Assembly: GCF_000699445.3 (NCBI RefSeq)
Contig: NC_067196.1
Coordinates: 91,545,364-91,609,363 of the forward strand
Direction: 5' to 3'
From: Schistosoma haematobium
Taxonomy: Eukaryota > Platyhelminthes > Trematoda > Strigeidida > Schistosomatidae
Length of the DNA stretch: 64,000 nucleotides
The notes under the pieces: generated by a model
Databases searched by the model: none
Told to the model about the DNA's origin: nothing
What the model saw: only the letters and a program-made list of their open reading frames with translations
In this document: piece after piece, positions 35,035 through 46,269 of the stretch
Position numbering within the stretch: position 1 is the first letter of the stretch
Layout of the letters: each line of letters begins with the position of its first letter
Translations under genes and position numbers: made by a program

Positions 35035-36190
35035 GGGATCTCTCTCTTTTCAACGAATTTATTATCAAACTGTACAATCGCATATAGATATGAAAACTTT
35101 CTTTTGTTTAAAGTACTAGTTCCATGAGGGAATGTGAACAAGCAATAACCAAGATGATGTAATAGAATGATTATAATACTAGATTACTTACTTACTTACA
35201 TACTTCCTCTTACCCTTGTAGAACCAAACTGTGACGTGTTACCGTATCCGAGTAGTAACGAAACCATTTTAATCATTTTATTGCATTCACTTAATCTATT
35301 GATATTATTCGTATTACGTAATCTGGTATTAGCAACAGGCTCAGAAGCAGTAGGTCTCAAAATACGCATAAGGAAAAGAGTGCACCAATTGAATCACACT
35401 TGACGGAGAACATTTAGAAGATGTAAAAACCTTTACATATCTGAGCAGCATTATTGATGAGCGCGGTGGATCTGATGCAGATATAGAGGCGCGGATCGGA
35501 AAAGCAAGAGTAGTATATCTACAAACAAAGAATATCCGGAACTCAAAACAACTTTCCACAAGCCAACATCAAAGTCAGGATTTTCAATACAAATGTCAAG
35601 ACAGTTCTACTGTATGGGGCAGAAACTTCGAGAACCACGGAAGCAATCATCCAGAAGACACAAGTGCTGATTAATAGTTGTCTACACAAAATACTTCACA
35701 TCTGTTGGCCGGACACTATTAGCAATAACCTACTGTTGAAGAGAACAAACCAGATCCCAGTGGAAGAAGAAATCAGAAAGAATCGCTGGAAGTGGATACG
35801 TCACACATTGAGGAAAACACCCAACTGCATCACAAGACAAGCCCTCATATGGAATCCTCAAGGCCAAATGGGGAGGAGAGGAAGACCAAAGAACAAATTA
35901 CGCCAAGAAATGGATACAGACGTGAGAAAAATGCACAAGAATTAGATGGAACTAGAAAAGAAGGCCAAGGACAGAATGAGTTGTAGAATGCTGGTCGTCG
36001 GCCTATGCTCCATTGAAAGTAACAGGCGTGAGTATGTAAGTAAGTAAGTAATCTAGTATTATAATCTTTCTGTTACATCATCTTGATAATTCCTTGTTCA
36101 CATTCCCTCATGGAACTAGTACTTTAAACAAAAGAAAATTTTCATATCTATATATGATTGTACAGCTTGATAATAAAGAGATCCTTTTGT
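35035..36190. repeat. Long inverted repeat enclosing an RTE-A fragment
   Basis: The left arm (about 35035-35210) and right arm (about 36030-36190) are reverse complements with few changes. Both carry AAAGTACTAGTTCCATGAGG (or complement), AAGATGATGTAA and ATAATACTAGATTACTTAC. The arms run into (ACTT)n/(AAGT)n on their inner sides, so the inverted unit includes the RTE-A tip. Confidence 0.82.
35340..36048 (+). mobile_element. RTE-A 3' fragment inside the inverted repeat
   Basis: Plus-strand coding remnant (SEQHY, DPDAD-like region, then KTVLLYG.ET at about 35600, [40 protein letters not shown]) and a complete (GTAA)n tip. Several frameshifts. Confidence 0.82.
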
Positions 36191-36210
36191 TGAATGTCAT
36201 GTTTTATACG

Positions 36211-36955
36211 TTTTTTTATTTAATATTTAAATAAGCTATTTGGTTAGTAACTAAGACTTATGAGATATAGATATCGTTTACTCCAGAGATCCGTTCTCAT
36301 TTCATATGCATAATATTTAATATTTTACTGAAAAACACAAAAATCAAGAACATTTATGCAAATCATATACATTTACAATTAGATCATTTGAATTAGATTG
36401 AATAGTAAATATCTTACAAATCTGATGAGAATTGTAATGATAATAATAATAATAATAGTTGTTGTAGTAGTATTAGTAGTAGTGTGGAGTGTGCTACTTA
36501 TATTGACATAAGTAGTAGATGATGTTAGTCGTGAACAGAAGGTCTGGCAACATAGAGACAAGAGGATCGAACAGTAAAGAATGGAAACAGAATGCAATTT
36601 GTATGAAAATGCAAAAAGAATGAAGTCTGAGTCATTTTGAGGCAATTGATGGACATTTTGCTAATTACGTATTTACTTTATGATTGTTAGATTTCACTAA
36701 TAAGTCCTGTAATGTTGTGTCAAATACATTCGATTGTTCCTACTGGTGTTCTGTTCACTACAGTAGTAGAAGTAGTAGAACTAGTATTAATAGTAGTATG
36801 ATAATGTAGTAGTATAATCTCAACTCTTAATTATTAATTTCATGCGATTAGTTCCCTTTATGTAAGTAAATAAAGTCAGAACAAATATCGATTCAGAATT
36901 ATGTGAATTTATTATATTTTCGTGGTTTCTCATGAAGTGCTTACAACTACTGATA
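36211..36955. other. Trinucleotide-rich stretch without gene
   Basis: Short AAT/AGT runs at about 36435-36485 and 36760-36815; no supported gene. Confidence 0.45.
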
Positions 36956-36959
36956 TGTA

Positions 36960-37215
36960 ATCCCAATTGATTGATCACTGGGTGGTGATCAATGTCATGC
37001 TTGTCTAGTCCTTATTAGTGCAGATCGAATGCTATCGATTACGGTTCGGATAGCTCAGTGGTAACGTCTCTGACTGTGAAGCTAGGTGACACGAGATCGG
37101 ATCCGCCAGGGAGCACCAGTTCCCTCAAGATTACAGGTACACCTTGCTGACGAGTGCCAAGTAGCACGAAACCCGGGTCCAGGGTTTCCTGTTGACTACC
37201 TCCAACCACCATCTA
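36960..37215 (+). mobile_element. SINE-C, best-preserved copy
   Basis: Leader hairpin TTGATCAC-TGGGTG-GTGATCAA, tRNA-like head GGATAGCTCAGTGGTAACG with GAGATCGGATCC at the box B position, an intact hammerhead, and the 3' end CCTCCAACCACCATCTAA. Confidence 0.82.
37141..37185 (+). ncRNA. SINE-C hammerhead ribozyme, intact
   Basis: Order: stem I ACCTTG, core CTGACGA, stem II GTGC/GCAC with loop CAAGTA, core GAA, stem III AC/GT with loop CCGG, cleavage triplet GTC (cut predicted after 37179), stem I CAGGGT. All invariant core bases are present. Stem I pairs over 6 bp with one G-U and stem II over 4 bp. Such a short stem III is known from schistosome and newt satellite hammerheads, which can act as dimers. 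Confidence 0.82.
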
Positions 37216-37319
37216 AAATTACTGATATGTATTACAATTTTATATTGAGGTAAGATGTATTGTGGAACAATTGACGTAAGTGAATGTAAAGAATTGGAAT
37301 GACTAAGGTTTCTTATATT

Positions 37320-37855
37320 GGAGTGAATATCAACTCTGGGATGCAGTTACATCTAGCTGATTAGTCCCAAATAGGACGAAACACGCATTAAACTGGATTC
37401 CACTAGTGGCCACTATTCATATTTGCTTAAAAAGCTTATGAATTAAGGCTATATCGAGGCACGTAGTGGAATCAAGGATGCGCGTTTCGTCCAATTTCGG
37501 ATTCAACAGCTGAATATACCTGCATCTCAGAGTTGATATTCACTCTAGGACTCGAAACCAGTACCGTTCATTTCAAACTTCCTCGCCCTATCCACTTAGC
37601 AAATAAGTCCTGGTATCCACTTGCTTGTGCAATGGGGTGAAGTTTAAATTTACTTGGTGTTGTTTGTTTGAATCTTCCCATTGGTGTTTAGGACTGCAAT
37701 TGATCATACTATTATTAACATATGTGTATCCGGTTCGAATTGCCTCGATATAGCGTTAATTTACAAGCATTATATGCAAAGATGGATAGTGGCCAAATAT
37801 GATGAAACGCACGTCCTGGATTTTACTGCTAGCCACTAACCATCTTCGCTCGTTA
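37320..37855. mobile_element. SINE-A copies in alternating orientation
   Basis: A plus piece with hammerhead (core CTGATTA, G8 lost) at 37320-37450, a near-full minus copy at 37462-37790 (core CTGTTGA), then a plus ribozyme fragment at 37792-37850. Confidence 0.7.
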
Positions 37856-38214
37856 AGTATATGAGATAGAACGTTATAATTTTAATTGTAGGTCATACAT
37901 TAATACAATTAAAGTATTAAACTTAATTTAATACTCGAAATAAAATAAGTAACAATAGGAACAATAACGGGGCAAGATTGCATACATCTAGCATACAATC
38001 CTCTTTGAAAGTAGCACACAACAATACTGTCATGCACTGTCCTATCGCCCTTGACAGACCAGGCAAACCGAAAGGCATACGACAGGCTTAATACCCCCAA
38101 ATAAAATAAGACTAACCAAAGGAATAAAGTCATTTTATTATACAGTTAGTTAATTCCCTTCAACAAAAGAAATAATACAATTTGTAGAATATGATGAATT
38201 CATTTATTCTATTA
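37856..38214. other. No recognised feature
   Basis: A 74-aa minus-strand open frame (37909-38133) with a hydrophobic start lacks any signature I can name. Confidence 0.35.
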
Positions 38215-38780
38215 TTATCAGAAGGGGTTTTGTGGATATTATAGTAATTTGAATAGTTGAGATGATGAATCAACTGAAGCTAGACCACTATGGAAAACCT
38301 GTGGGGATTGGGAAGCCGTTTCGTCCTATTATGGGAGTCCACAGAAGTGCGTTTCCACTATCCCGCCTCGTGAGACTCGAACTCAGTCTATGAGACAGAT
38401 TGTAGAATACTAATAGTTTAAATTATAAATTGACTTCAGCTACATTACCACTCATTATGCAACTCTTAAAGATGTAGTGAGAAGTCGTGATCAGTGAAGT
38501 TCAGTCTTGTTGGATGTGAGACTGTTATCCACTGTAGGCAAAAGATATGGGTTACGCAGTATCATGAATTGATTGAAGTTAGACATTTACACCATTGGAT
38601 GTTGGCTCAATAACCTGAAGGTTGAGCGTTCGTCATGAGACCGTCTGTCCTAGGTGTGATTCCTGATTTTGAGGTTTTGAATCAGCACTGCTGGAGAATA
38701 CTGTGTGAAATGACCGCCCAGTGGTATCAGGTTTTCAGTGGTGGTCTGGGTAAGATTAGTTTGTGATTTAAACTAATGGT
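38215..38780. mobile_element. SINE-B copies, minus then plus
   Basis: Minus tail-to-hammerhead fragment at 38215-38410 and a diverged plus copy at 38560-38780; neither ribozyme core is intact. Confidence 0.62.
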
Positions 38781-39174
38781 AACAGATCTGTTTAGCATAG
38801 CAACTGGTAAAGTAAATAAATACGCAAAAATATTGTTCTTAATAAGAAACTGAAATGGTAGTTGTTATGAACTCGAGTGTGTATCATGATAATTGATAAC
38901 GGCCAATGATCATGAAAGAAAGGTTGGATGTCGTGAAAAAGTGAAATATTAAAGTTAAGATGAACTATAATCAGAAAGAGTATGAAAACAGAAATACGTC
39001 TATTGGGTGTAAATGGTAAACAGAAAAGGTAGATAGGAAGAAAGGTGATGACTTTAGAAGAAAAGTGAGAAGTTTAAGACCAAGGCGGTTGAAGAAGAGG
39101 ATAGATAATTTTCTTCTATGTACATACTTCTAGTTTTTCAGATGTATAACATTTTTTTATTTTTTATTTATTTG
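38781..39174. other. No recognised feature
   Basis: AT-rich, purine-biased stretch without a supported gene. Confidence 0.4.
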
Positions 39175-39680
39175 AACACATAAATACTGGTACAAGGGGG
39201 CACCAGAGACATATGCACCACACGAATCCCATTTTATTCGTGTGAGGGCTGTGATACTGCCCGGGTGCCCAAACCGAAGCAGCTGGTTTTCCTAGAGGGC
39301 CACACCCTGAGCCTTCGACCTAAAAGTCTGATCCACAAGTCAGTGGAGCATCGTAAGGAGATGCAGTCCCATGGTAGCAGGTGACCAACGATTGGTTTAA
39401 ACTCCATTTGTTCCTTCAGGACCCTGGAGATTATGTGCACGATTGGTTTCCCACACCGCCTAGGTGGACTCTCCATGTCCACCAACCCGGTTAAAGCGCC
39501 GAACATTCGCTTTTCTTCCTCTCAATTTCGTAAAGAACACGCTGGCCACGAGAAGGCAGTGAGTAGGACTTCCTTGGCAGAGACTATATACGCGTGGCCG
39601 TGTGAGAGTATTTTTTAGGGAGGGAGATCTGACTATCCCCACTCTTAGCCCTACCAGGGCATTTGGGGGGGATTTATAAC
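39175..39680 (-). mobile_element. GC-rich unclassified repeat fragment, probably a retroelement
   Basis: Base composition jumps well above the surroundings. It follows a T-rich run (39150-39175) that would be the A-rich tail of a minus-oriented element. Minus-strand frames (LVDMESPPRRCGKPIVHIIS, IRLLGRRLRVWPSRKTSCF) are open but interrupted. I recognise the sequence only as repeat-like, not its family. Confidence 0.4.
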
Positions 39681-40105
39681 AAATGATTCAGTAATGATAA
39701 GCAGAAGAAAGTCCACTGATTTGGCAGGTTTCTATTTACCTTATAGATGATTTTAATTGCCATGTCTGGTTTGGTCACTTCTTCCATGTCAAGGAGGATA
39801 AGAGTTTTGAATTCTCTTAGATAGAAAGTGCATCAAATGGCCTATATACTTATCTCCTCAAGAGCAGATAAACTGATAAAAGTCCATAAAAGTGGTCATT
39901 TGCGATAGCATGACTTTTTGTATAATTGTGAAGCAATCTTTCTGATTCTCAGGTCTCATTGGATATATTTCATTTATCAAAAATGTATAATAAATGCCAT
40001 TCACATATTCAAAATTAAGAGGAATATTTACATGGTCACAGCATAGGATAGATGTATAAAAAACATTTTTCAAATGTGACCATTGCATAAGTAAATGGAT
40101 ATCAG
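39681..40105. other. No recognised feature
   Basis: AT-rich DNA; nothing supported. Confidence 0.4.
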
Positions 40106-40288
40106 AATTCAGTAGTTAAATGGATAATGCGATTGCGTTTGAAGCGAATGGTATTGGGTTCGAGTCCCAGATGAACATCAACTCTGAGATGCAGGTACAT
40201 TCAGCTGACCAGTCCCAAATATGACGTAATGCGCGTCAAACTGGATTCCACTGCTAGACACTATCTATTATTATTATTATTATTATTA

Positions 40289-40336
<48 letters not shown>

Positions 40337-40579
40337 GCTTTATTCAATATTATCTTTTTGGTACAATATAGAATTCTCAGCACAGATCTGCGCCTGTGGT
40401 TGTTTCACCTAGGCTCACGCCTGAGGCTTCCTGCTAGCCACAGCGACCCTCCTACTCGTTGCCGTTACTCCATGCCTGGACCAAGTGCAGCTTGCCCTCA
40501 CACAGCATAGGCCCAGCTTACAGCAACGGTCCGGTATAGGTCCAACGCTCGAGCGCCATCCATTTTCAGGGCTGGTTGA

Positions 40580-40613
<34 letters not shown>

Positions 40614-40770
40614 CTTCCGACTTCCATGGCCACCGTCCATCTTTACTTAAAAAGCTTGTGACTTAAGGCTATATCGAGGCAATCCGCACAGTATGCACAT
40701 ATGCCACTAAGAGAGAGACTGATCAATTGCAGTCCTAAATAACAATCAGAAGATACAAGTAAAACATTGG
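40106..40770 (+). mobile_element. SINE-A copy split by a nested insertion
   Basis: The first part (40106-40265) has the tRNA-like head (GGTTCGAGTCCCAG) and hammerhead (core CTGACCA, GTAA, inactive) and stops at CACTATC. The second part (40636-40770) resumes with TCCATCTTTACTTAAAAAGC and the SINE-A tail. Removing 40266-40635 restores the family sequence. Confidence 0.8.
40266..40635 (-). mobile_element. GC-rich non-LTR 3' fragment with (ATT)n tail, nested in SINE-A
   Basis: Begins with about 68 bp of (TAT)n, i.e. an (ATA)n tail for a minus-oriented element, then about 300 bp of GC-rich sequence unlike its neighbours. No clear target duplication (at most TC). The family is not identified. Confidence 0.6.
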
Positions 40771-42004
40771 TGTTATATAAAAATAATATGGGTTTGGAAT
40801 TCACTGTGTAACATCCATACAAGTCCTTAGTATTCTAACACTGTACATGTTAATGACATTATCAATAGAATGTAATAAAATCGAGTTAGAGATTGACTTT
40901 ATATAACCTTTAGTCAGTTCACACTACGTTTGGATTTGAACTAACCTTAATTTTAAATCATTTCTCTTACTAATTATCATACACCAGCCGATTTAGTAGA
41001 CAATATTATAGGGTCAACAACATGATGTGACAAACTTTTAATAGTTTTTTTAGAATAGTATTTCCCGTTAACTATTGTGGTGAACGAGAACACAAGTGAG
41101 AACAATTGAATGTAGCTCAACACAAACAACACAAAACATCTTAGTAAAATCTGTGAAACATACCGTAAATACTTCATTTGTAAAGAGTCAATCAATTGTT
41201 TCAAACTTCACTGTTTCTTCATTTCCACATCAATCATTCTTTGTTCTTCTTCTCTTTTCTTTGAACTTCTTAACCTTCTGCCTCCAGACATTTCACTCAT
41301 TATATCGGTTGACATCAGTAGCACACAGCACCATATTTAGTTGTATCGATTATTCATCTATCTCCAACCAACACTGTTTAATATTTGATTATTCCATCCA
41401 TGGTTTGTAAATGCTTATTTTTCTTGACTACACACATTTCAATGATTGAGAGGAATTTAAACCCTTTTACGGTTTTCAGAATTTAAAATTGATTCAGTGT
41501 TCAGACAACACTGATGAACATTTCTGAATTGACCTGATATTTTTGTTACCAAATAAGGTTTAACGGACATTTTACTTCTCAAAACAATCCACTTTCTTGC
41601 CTATGTACTACTCTATGTAATCAGTATAAATTGACTAATATAACCGTTAGATATATGTGATACTAGAATGGAAAGATCCGTCCAAATCATACTGTGATAT
41701 TCAAGAATGAACAAACACTGGAAAACTCGATCAAACATGATTGAATCTTATTGTAGGCTGTTAAATGAAATGCGGGAAAGGTATAAATAAGGTTTAATTG
41801 GTTCAAACATAGACGTCAGCGATATAAATATAGTAATGTACGACTTGGGAACAACTTACTCCTCTGTGAATGTGTTACTTCAAATATGTAACGAGGATGT
41901 TTATGAGTTGGAGTCTGTAATATAAGACGATAGTTTTCATTTTGTTCATCGAACTGAACTATTCAATATTTACCAGTCGAATATTTCGAAGTGTTTACAA
42001 AATA
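40771..42004. other. No recognised gene
   Basis: AT-rich. A 104-aa open frame at 41096-41410 has no signature. 41285-41340 resembles, in part, 27893-27960. Confidence 0.4.
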
Positions 42005-42200
42005 ATATTACTGTGGAGAAATTGAAATTATTGGTCACTAATTTATTTTGTCTTTCTAATTGAGCTACTTACGAGTAGTCTAATAATTGTAACCGATGTT
42101 TACACAGAAGTACTCGGATAAGTGGGACAATAGGACTGTAAATTACGTTGGATCAAGGTTAATTGTTTAGGTAAAGGTGTATACTTGATCAAATCTAGGA
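42005..42200 (+). repeat. Dispersed repeat R7 (inverted partner at 55150-55315)
   Basis: AAGTACTCGGATAAGTGG and TTGGATCAAGGTTAA occur here; their complements occur in the same order at 55150-55315. Confidence 0.6.
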
Positions 42201-42362
42201 AACTCAGCTGAATATCCCCTAAAATATGGCATCGTAAGTCTTGGTATGCTATAAGCTAAGATAAATGGATACCAAGTGTAGTATGTAACTTGCGCAGTTC
42301 ATACTAATCTCAAATTTGTAAAATATATTTTCGAATATTAAAGATTCCCATTGTGAAAATTA

Positions 42363-42734
42363 GAACAACACAAATAAGCGAACAATATTGTTTTCAATTA
42401 GATCGTCATCAGGCTTTACTCTAATATACATGAATATTTATACGAAATTTTCTTTAAACCAATCAAGGCAATATGAGTCAATCATCACAATGAAATAGAA
42501 TTAGTCTCTACACATAATAGGTAAAAGTACAAGTTGATAGTAGTAGGAAGACAGGTGAACTGATAGTGGTAAGAATAATAAACTACAATAACAAAACTCT
42601 ATTTCATTGTGATGATTGATCCATATTGCCTTGATTGGTTTAAAAAAATTTTCGTATAAATATTCATGTATATTAGAGTAAAGCCTGATGACGATCTAAT
42701 TGAAAACAATATTGTTCGCTTATATGTGTTGTTC
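42363..42734. repeat. Foldback element, 140-bp inverted arms
   Basis: Arms 42363-42502 and 42596-42734 are nearly perfect reverse complements (for example TAAGCGAACAATATTGTTTT on the left), separated by a 93-bp loop. No open frame. One arm-like copy occurs at 10925-11015, so this is a dispersed family, possibly a MITE/foldback transposon. Confidence 0.82.
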
Positions 42735-42825
42735 AAATATATTTTCATCATACAGTTTAATGTGGAATTGATTGAAAATGTGACGGTACATTCGATTACA
42801 GATGATTACGTAACACTTAAACCAC

Positions 42826-43092
42826 GTTGGTGAATAACGGATTCAGCTAAGTCAAATACGAAAATGGATGTTTGAATACGTATATTTTGTACACTCGTTG
42901 ATCGGAACACAAAATCAGTGAATCGCAGTGATTAAAGTAAAGAAGAGAGAACGAAGCGAAACGAAATGATTCGCTATGGGAAAGGTGTGCGATTCAATTC
43001 ACTTTAGACAAACGTGAATCGATATTTACAGTCACATAAAAATAAGTTATAGACATGTGATCTGTAGGACAAGATGTATACACACATACTCT
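42826..43092 (-). mobile_element. LTR fragment abutting an opposite LTR
   Basis: Minus-oriented internal portion of the same LTR family as 43093-43605; its 5' portion is missing at the junction. Confidence 0.65.
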
Positions 43093-43605
43093 TGTAGTGT
43101 CTGTTATTAAGTTAACCCCATATACCTTATTCTAGCTTTCGGACAGCTCAATCTATTCATTCTACTCGAGTCACATTCCGACCTTGTTATTTATTCGCTT
43201 ATCAATCTTGACTGTTTTTATATGATCCTGGTAGGTGTGTGTACACTTCTTATCCCATTACTCATCACATGTCTGTAACTTACATTTATGTAACTATAAC
43301 TATTGATTAACTCTTGGTTAAATGGGAGTTGGCTTATCCTCCATCTTCACTGCGAGTCGTTTCGCTTCTTTCTATTCCATTCGCTTCATATACAAAATAT
43401 ATGTATTCACAAGTCCATTCTCGTCATTCGACTTATATAAATCTGTTATTGACTAACGTGATTTAAGTCGATGATTATGTACGAGGATAGGCGATAACAA
43501 ACATTTATACTGTCTAAATTGGTGTCAGATCACGAATCACTAAAGTGGAGAGCCTTTTCGACAACATCGCTCGATATAAATGACGACAAAATAAAGGGCC
43601 CCACA
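43093..43605 (+). mobile_element. LTR, 513 bp, plus orientation
   Basis: Starts TGTAGTGTCTGTTATTAAG and ends GGGCCCCACA. AATAAA at 43590-43595 sits near the end and a TATATAA lies at about 43434, fitting U3-R-U5. No target duplication is visible because the left flank is another LTR fragment. Confidence 0.72.
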
Positions 43606-43899
43606 ACATCATGCAGATGAAGTTTTTGTTCGACCTTTCATCGTTGTCAATTATGTCTTATAGTAGAGTTTGATCACTGACTCATCTGAACAGTGGTCTT
43701 ACAATACCACTGAGTAATACAATCAACCTGACATTATCTATATGATTCTATAATCAGGTGCATGAAAGTATATCGTAGCAAATAACTAATAATTTGTGAT
43801 CAGAATAATAATTTCACCACTGATTTCATTGATAAGAATAACAATGATGTCGGAATTCATCTATTATATCCTTCGTAATTATTCGTACCAGCTGTGACC

Positions 43900-44253
43900 A
43901 GTTGAGTTCAACTGTGTCTATTTTGAAGCAGTTACTCATTGAAGACAATGGTGGAAAGTTACAAAACATCATCGATTGGTTAATGTTAGATATTAACACC
44001 ATTGGACATCAGCTCAGTGATCTTGAGGTTAAGCGCTAACAAATGAGACCAGAGGTACTGGATTTGAGTCCCACGGGGCGAGATCATGGATGTGCAAGAC
44101 AGTAGAACTGTCTTGACATTTGTATTGAACATCCTGACATTGATGTTGGATTGTGGATAGTTGTTTTGAGTTCTAGATATTGTTCCTTTGTAGATATGCT
44201 GCTTTTTTGATCCGCCCCTCCACATTTGCATCAGATCCACTGTGTTCATTAAC
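43900..44253. mobile_element. Chimera of SINE-B (plus) and RTE-A (minus)
   Basis: A plus SINE-B head (43900-44095, box B-like GGATTTGAGTCCC) ends at ATGTGCA, just before its hammerhead. Minus-strand RTE-A (44096-44253) continues directly. Confidence 0.68.
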
Positions 44254-44385
44254 TCCACTGGAGCCCCTCTGTGGCTACTGTCGGTCCCAAGCTCGGATGA
44301 AGGAGGAGGGTTGGGCTAGGGTTTAGAGACTCCATCCCGTTGAAAACTAACCCGCTAAAGAAACGCTAACCAGAAAAAAATTTTT
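44254..44385 (+). repeat. Dispersed repeat R4
   Basis: Contains GTCGGTCCCAAGCTCGGATG, GGGTTGGGCTAGGGTTTAGA and GAAAACTAACCCGCTAAAGA. Plus copies: here and 52505-52645; minus copy: 57760-57872. Probably part of a retroelement 5' or internal region; not assigned. Confidence 0.6.
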
Positions 44386-44994
44386 ATTCAAACTATTGTA
44401 TGACATGGTAACTGATAATTTTTCATACAATTTGATCTTTGTTACTACAATTTGGCTTGTATTATTAATAACAAGATCAAAGTTCTTCAACTTTACGAAG
44501 TATCAGTTTATCGGATGATCATTATCTTTATTTTTACACAAACACTTACCATAAAGAATTTTTCAAACTTTAAAGTTGGTTTAGTTTCATAGTACACTTA
44601 GTTAAATCACAGATGAACTCTCTCTCTCTGTCTCACACACACGCAAAATTGACTTGATTCACTATTGTAGCGGTAAATAAATCCCTGAAATAAATAACTC
44701 TGTATGTTCATGACATTTTATGCTGACCGTATTAGTTTTACTAGACTCACTTAGCTGAAGGCACTTGGTCATAAGCCCGTACCAAATCACGAGTGATTAC
44801 GCTGTGCTACTCATCTTTTTAAACTACTAACCAATATAGACCAAACGTTCCTCGATATACTGATAGCCTTTCATATATATCTTTCGTCTGCTTCATTTCT
44901 GATTTGACTGAGTTGATATATTTTGTTGTTACTGTTTAAGGTGTTGTCAAACTCTGAATACTTATGGTATCTTTACTATCAATAATTAGATGAT
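44386..44994. other. No recognised feature
   Basis: AT-rich with a short TC/CA microsatellite at about 44616-44643. Confidence 0.4.
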
Positions 44995-45455
44995 TTTTAC
45001 CATATCGACATTTCTAGTGAAGATTGATAACCTTTTGCTAGGTTTGAAGCCATCACGAGTTTACTTAATCTGCGAACGAGAAACAAGACTCGGTGACCAA
45101 AGATCAATAAGCTAGCCATTCGATACGTCCCAGCCTCGCTAACTAGAGGGAGAAGTCCAGGCTTGGAATGGGGAAGTATATTCTGCAAACAGCCAGAAAC
45201 GTGCGATCACAACAAACACAATTCAAAACGTTTATATACAGTACAAAACCATCCTTGGGGAGAGTACCAAATAGCATACTAAAAAACGCAACGGACCAAT
45301 AGCATTTAAGATATTTTCCAGTGGGAAATACGACATGAATGTGACAATAACGCCTTTGGCGCGAAAACAAAGAAATTCCAATTTTCTAAATAAAATTACA
45401 AAATTAGGTCCTTTCCCAAGTGATTTCTGGGGATCTAACGTCCAAAACATCTTTA
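44995..45455 (-). mobile_element. Possible LTR of a second family
   Basis: Higher GC than its surroundings and, on the minus strand, a promoter-like TGTATATAAACG (about 45230-45241) after GGCGTTATTGTCACATTCAT. Overlapping minus-strand open frames look accidental. The assignment rests on composition and promoter-like spacing only. Confidence 0.3.
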
Positions 45456-45539
45456 CATTAAACTAACACTTAAAGGCAATTTGTAGTTAAGCATTCACAG
45501 AAATCTTTATTTGAATCTATCTGAATTGAAATCGATCAA

Positions 45540-46000
45540 AAGTTTGAATTCACTTGGTGTTTTTTTACTTGTATCTTCTGATTTTTATTTAGGACTGCAA
45601 TTGATCAGTCTCTTTCTTAGTGGCATATGTGTATACTGTGCGGATTGCCTCGATATTCCCTTAAGTCACAAGCATTTTAAGTAAAGATGAATAGTGGTTA
45701 GCAGTGGAATTCAGTTTGTCACACGTTCTGTCCTATTTGGGACTTGTCAACTGGATTTTCCTGCATCTCAGAGTTGATGTTCACTCCGGGACTCGAACCC
45801 CATACTGTTCGTTTCAAACGCCATCTCGTTATCCACTTAACTACTGAATTCTGATAGCCACTTGCTTGTGTAATGGGGTGAATTTTGAATTCTCTTGGTA
45901 TTATTTACTTTAATCTTCCTATTGACCTAGCCGACGAGTCCCAAATAGGACGAAACACGTGTCAAACTGGATTCCACTACTAACCACTATCCATCTTTGC
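45540..46000 (-). mobile_element. SINE-A unit with repeated ends (about 341-bp period)
   Basis: AATTCACTTGGTGTTTTTTT at 45547 recurs as AATTCTCTTGGTATTATTTA at 45888, with one full unit between (tail, GGACTGCAATTGATCAG, hammerhead, head). The hammerhead (TTGACAA core) is dead. A plus-oriented ribozyme fragment (CCGACGA) follows at 45925-46000. Confidence 0.75.
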
Positions 46001-46269
46001 GGTCAGAAGTTGTTGGTGAAATACATCAATGACGATTGGAATCTGAAAAAATTTTGAATAATTTGAATACCTTTTGATATTTATGAAATTCGATATAATA
46101 ATCAACCAGAATGATCATAATCCTTATTTCACTCAAAACACTACTCATGAAACCAATTAGTATAGAATAGTCAAACTTGAAACATTTAAAAGTTATAATG
46201 TCATGTATGAAAGTTTATTGAATCAAGCGGTTTCCTTCAACATTATATATAAAGTCATCAAATTCCATA
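46001..46269. other. No recognised feature
   Basis: AT-rich spacer. Confidence 0.35.

Noticed and set aside
39234..39642. Opposing GC-rich open frames as a gene
   Set aside because: Frames exist on both strands because of high GC, without splice sites; the block behaves like a repeat with an A-rich tail.
40229..40510. 93-codon frame with a poly-Leu run
   Set aside because: It runs across the SINE/(ATT)n/insert junction; the Leu run is the microsatellite.
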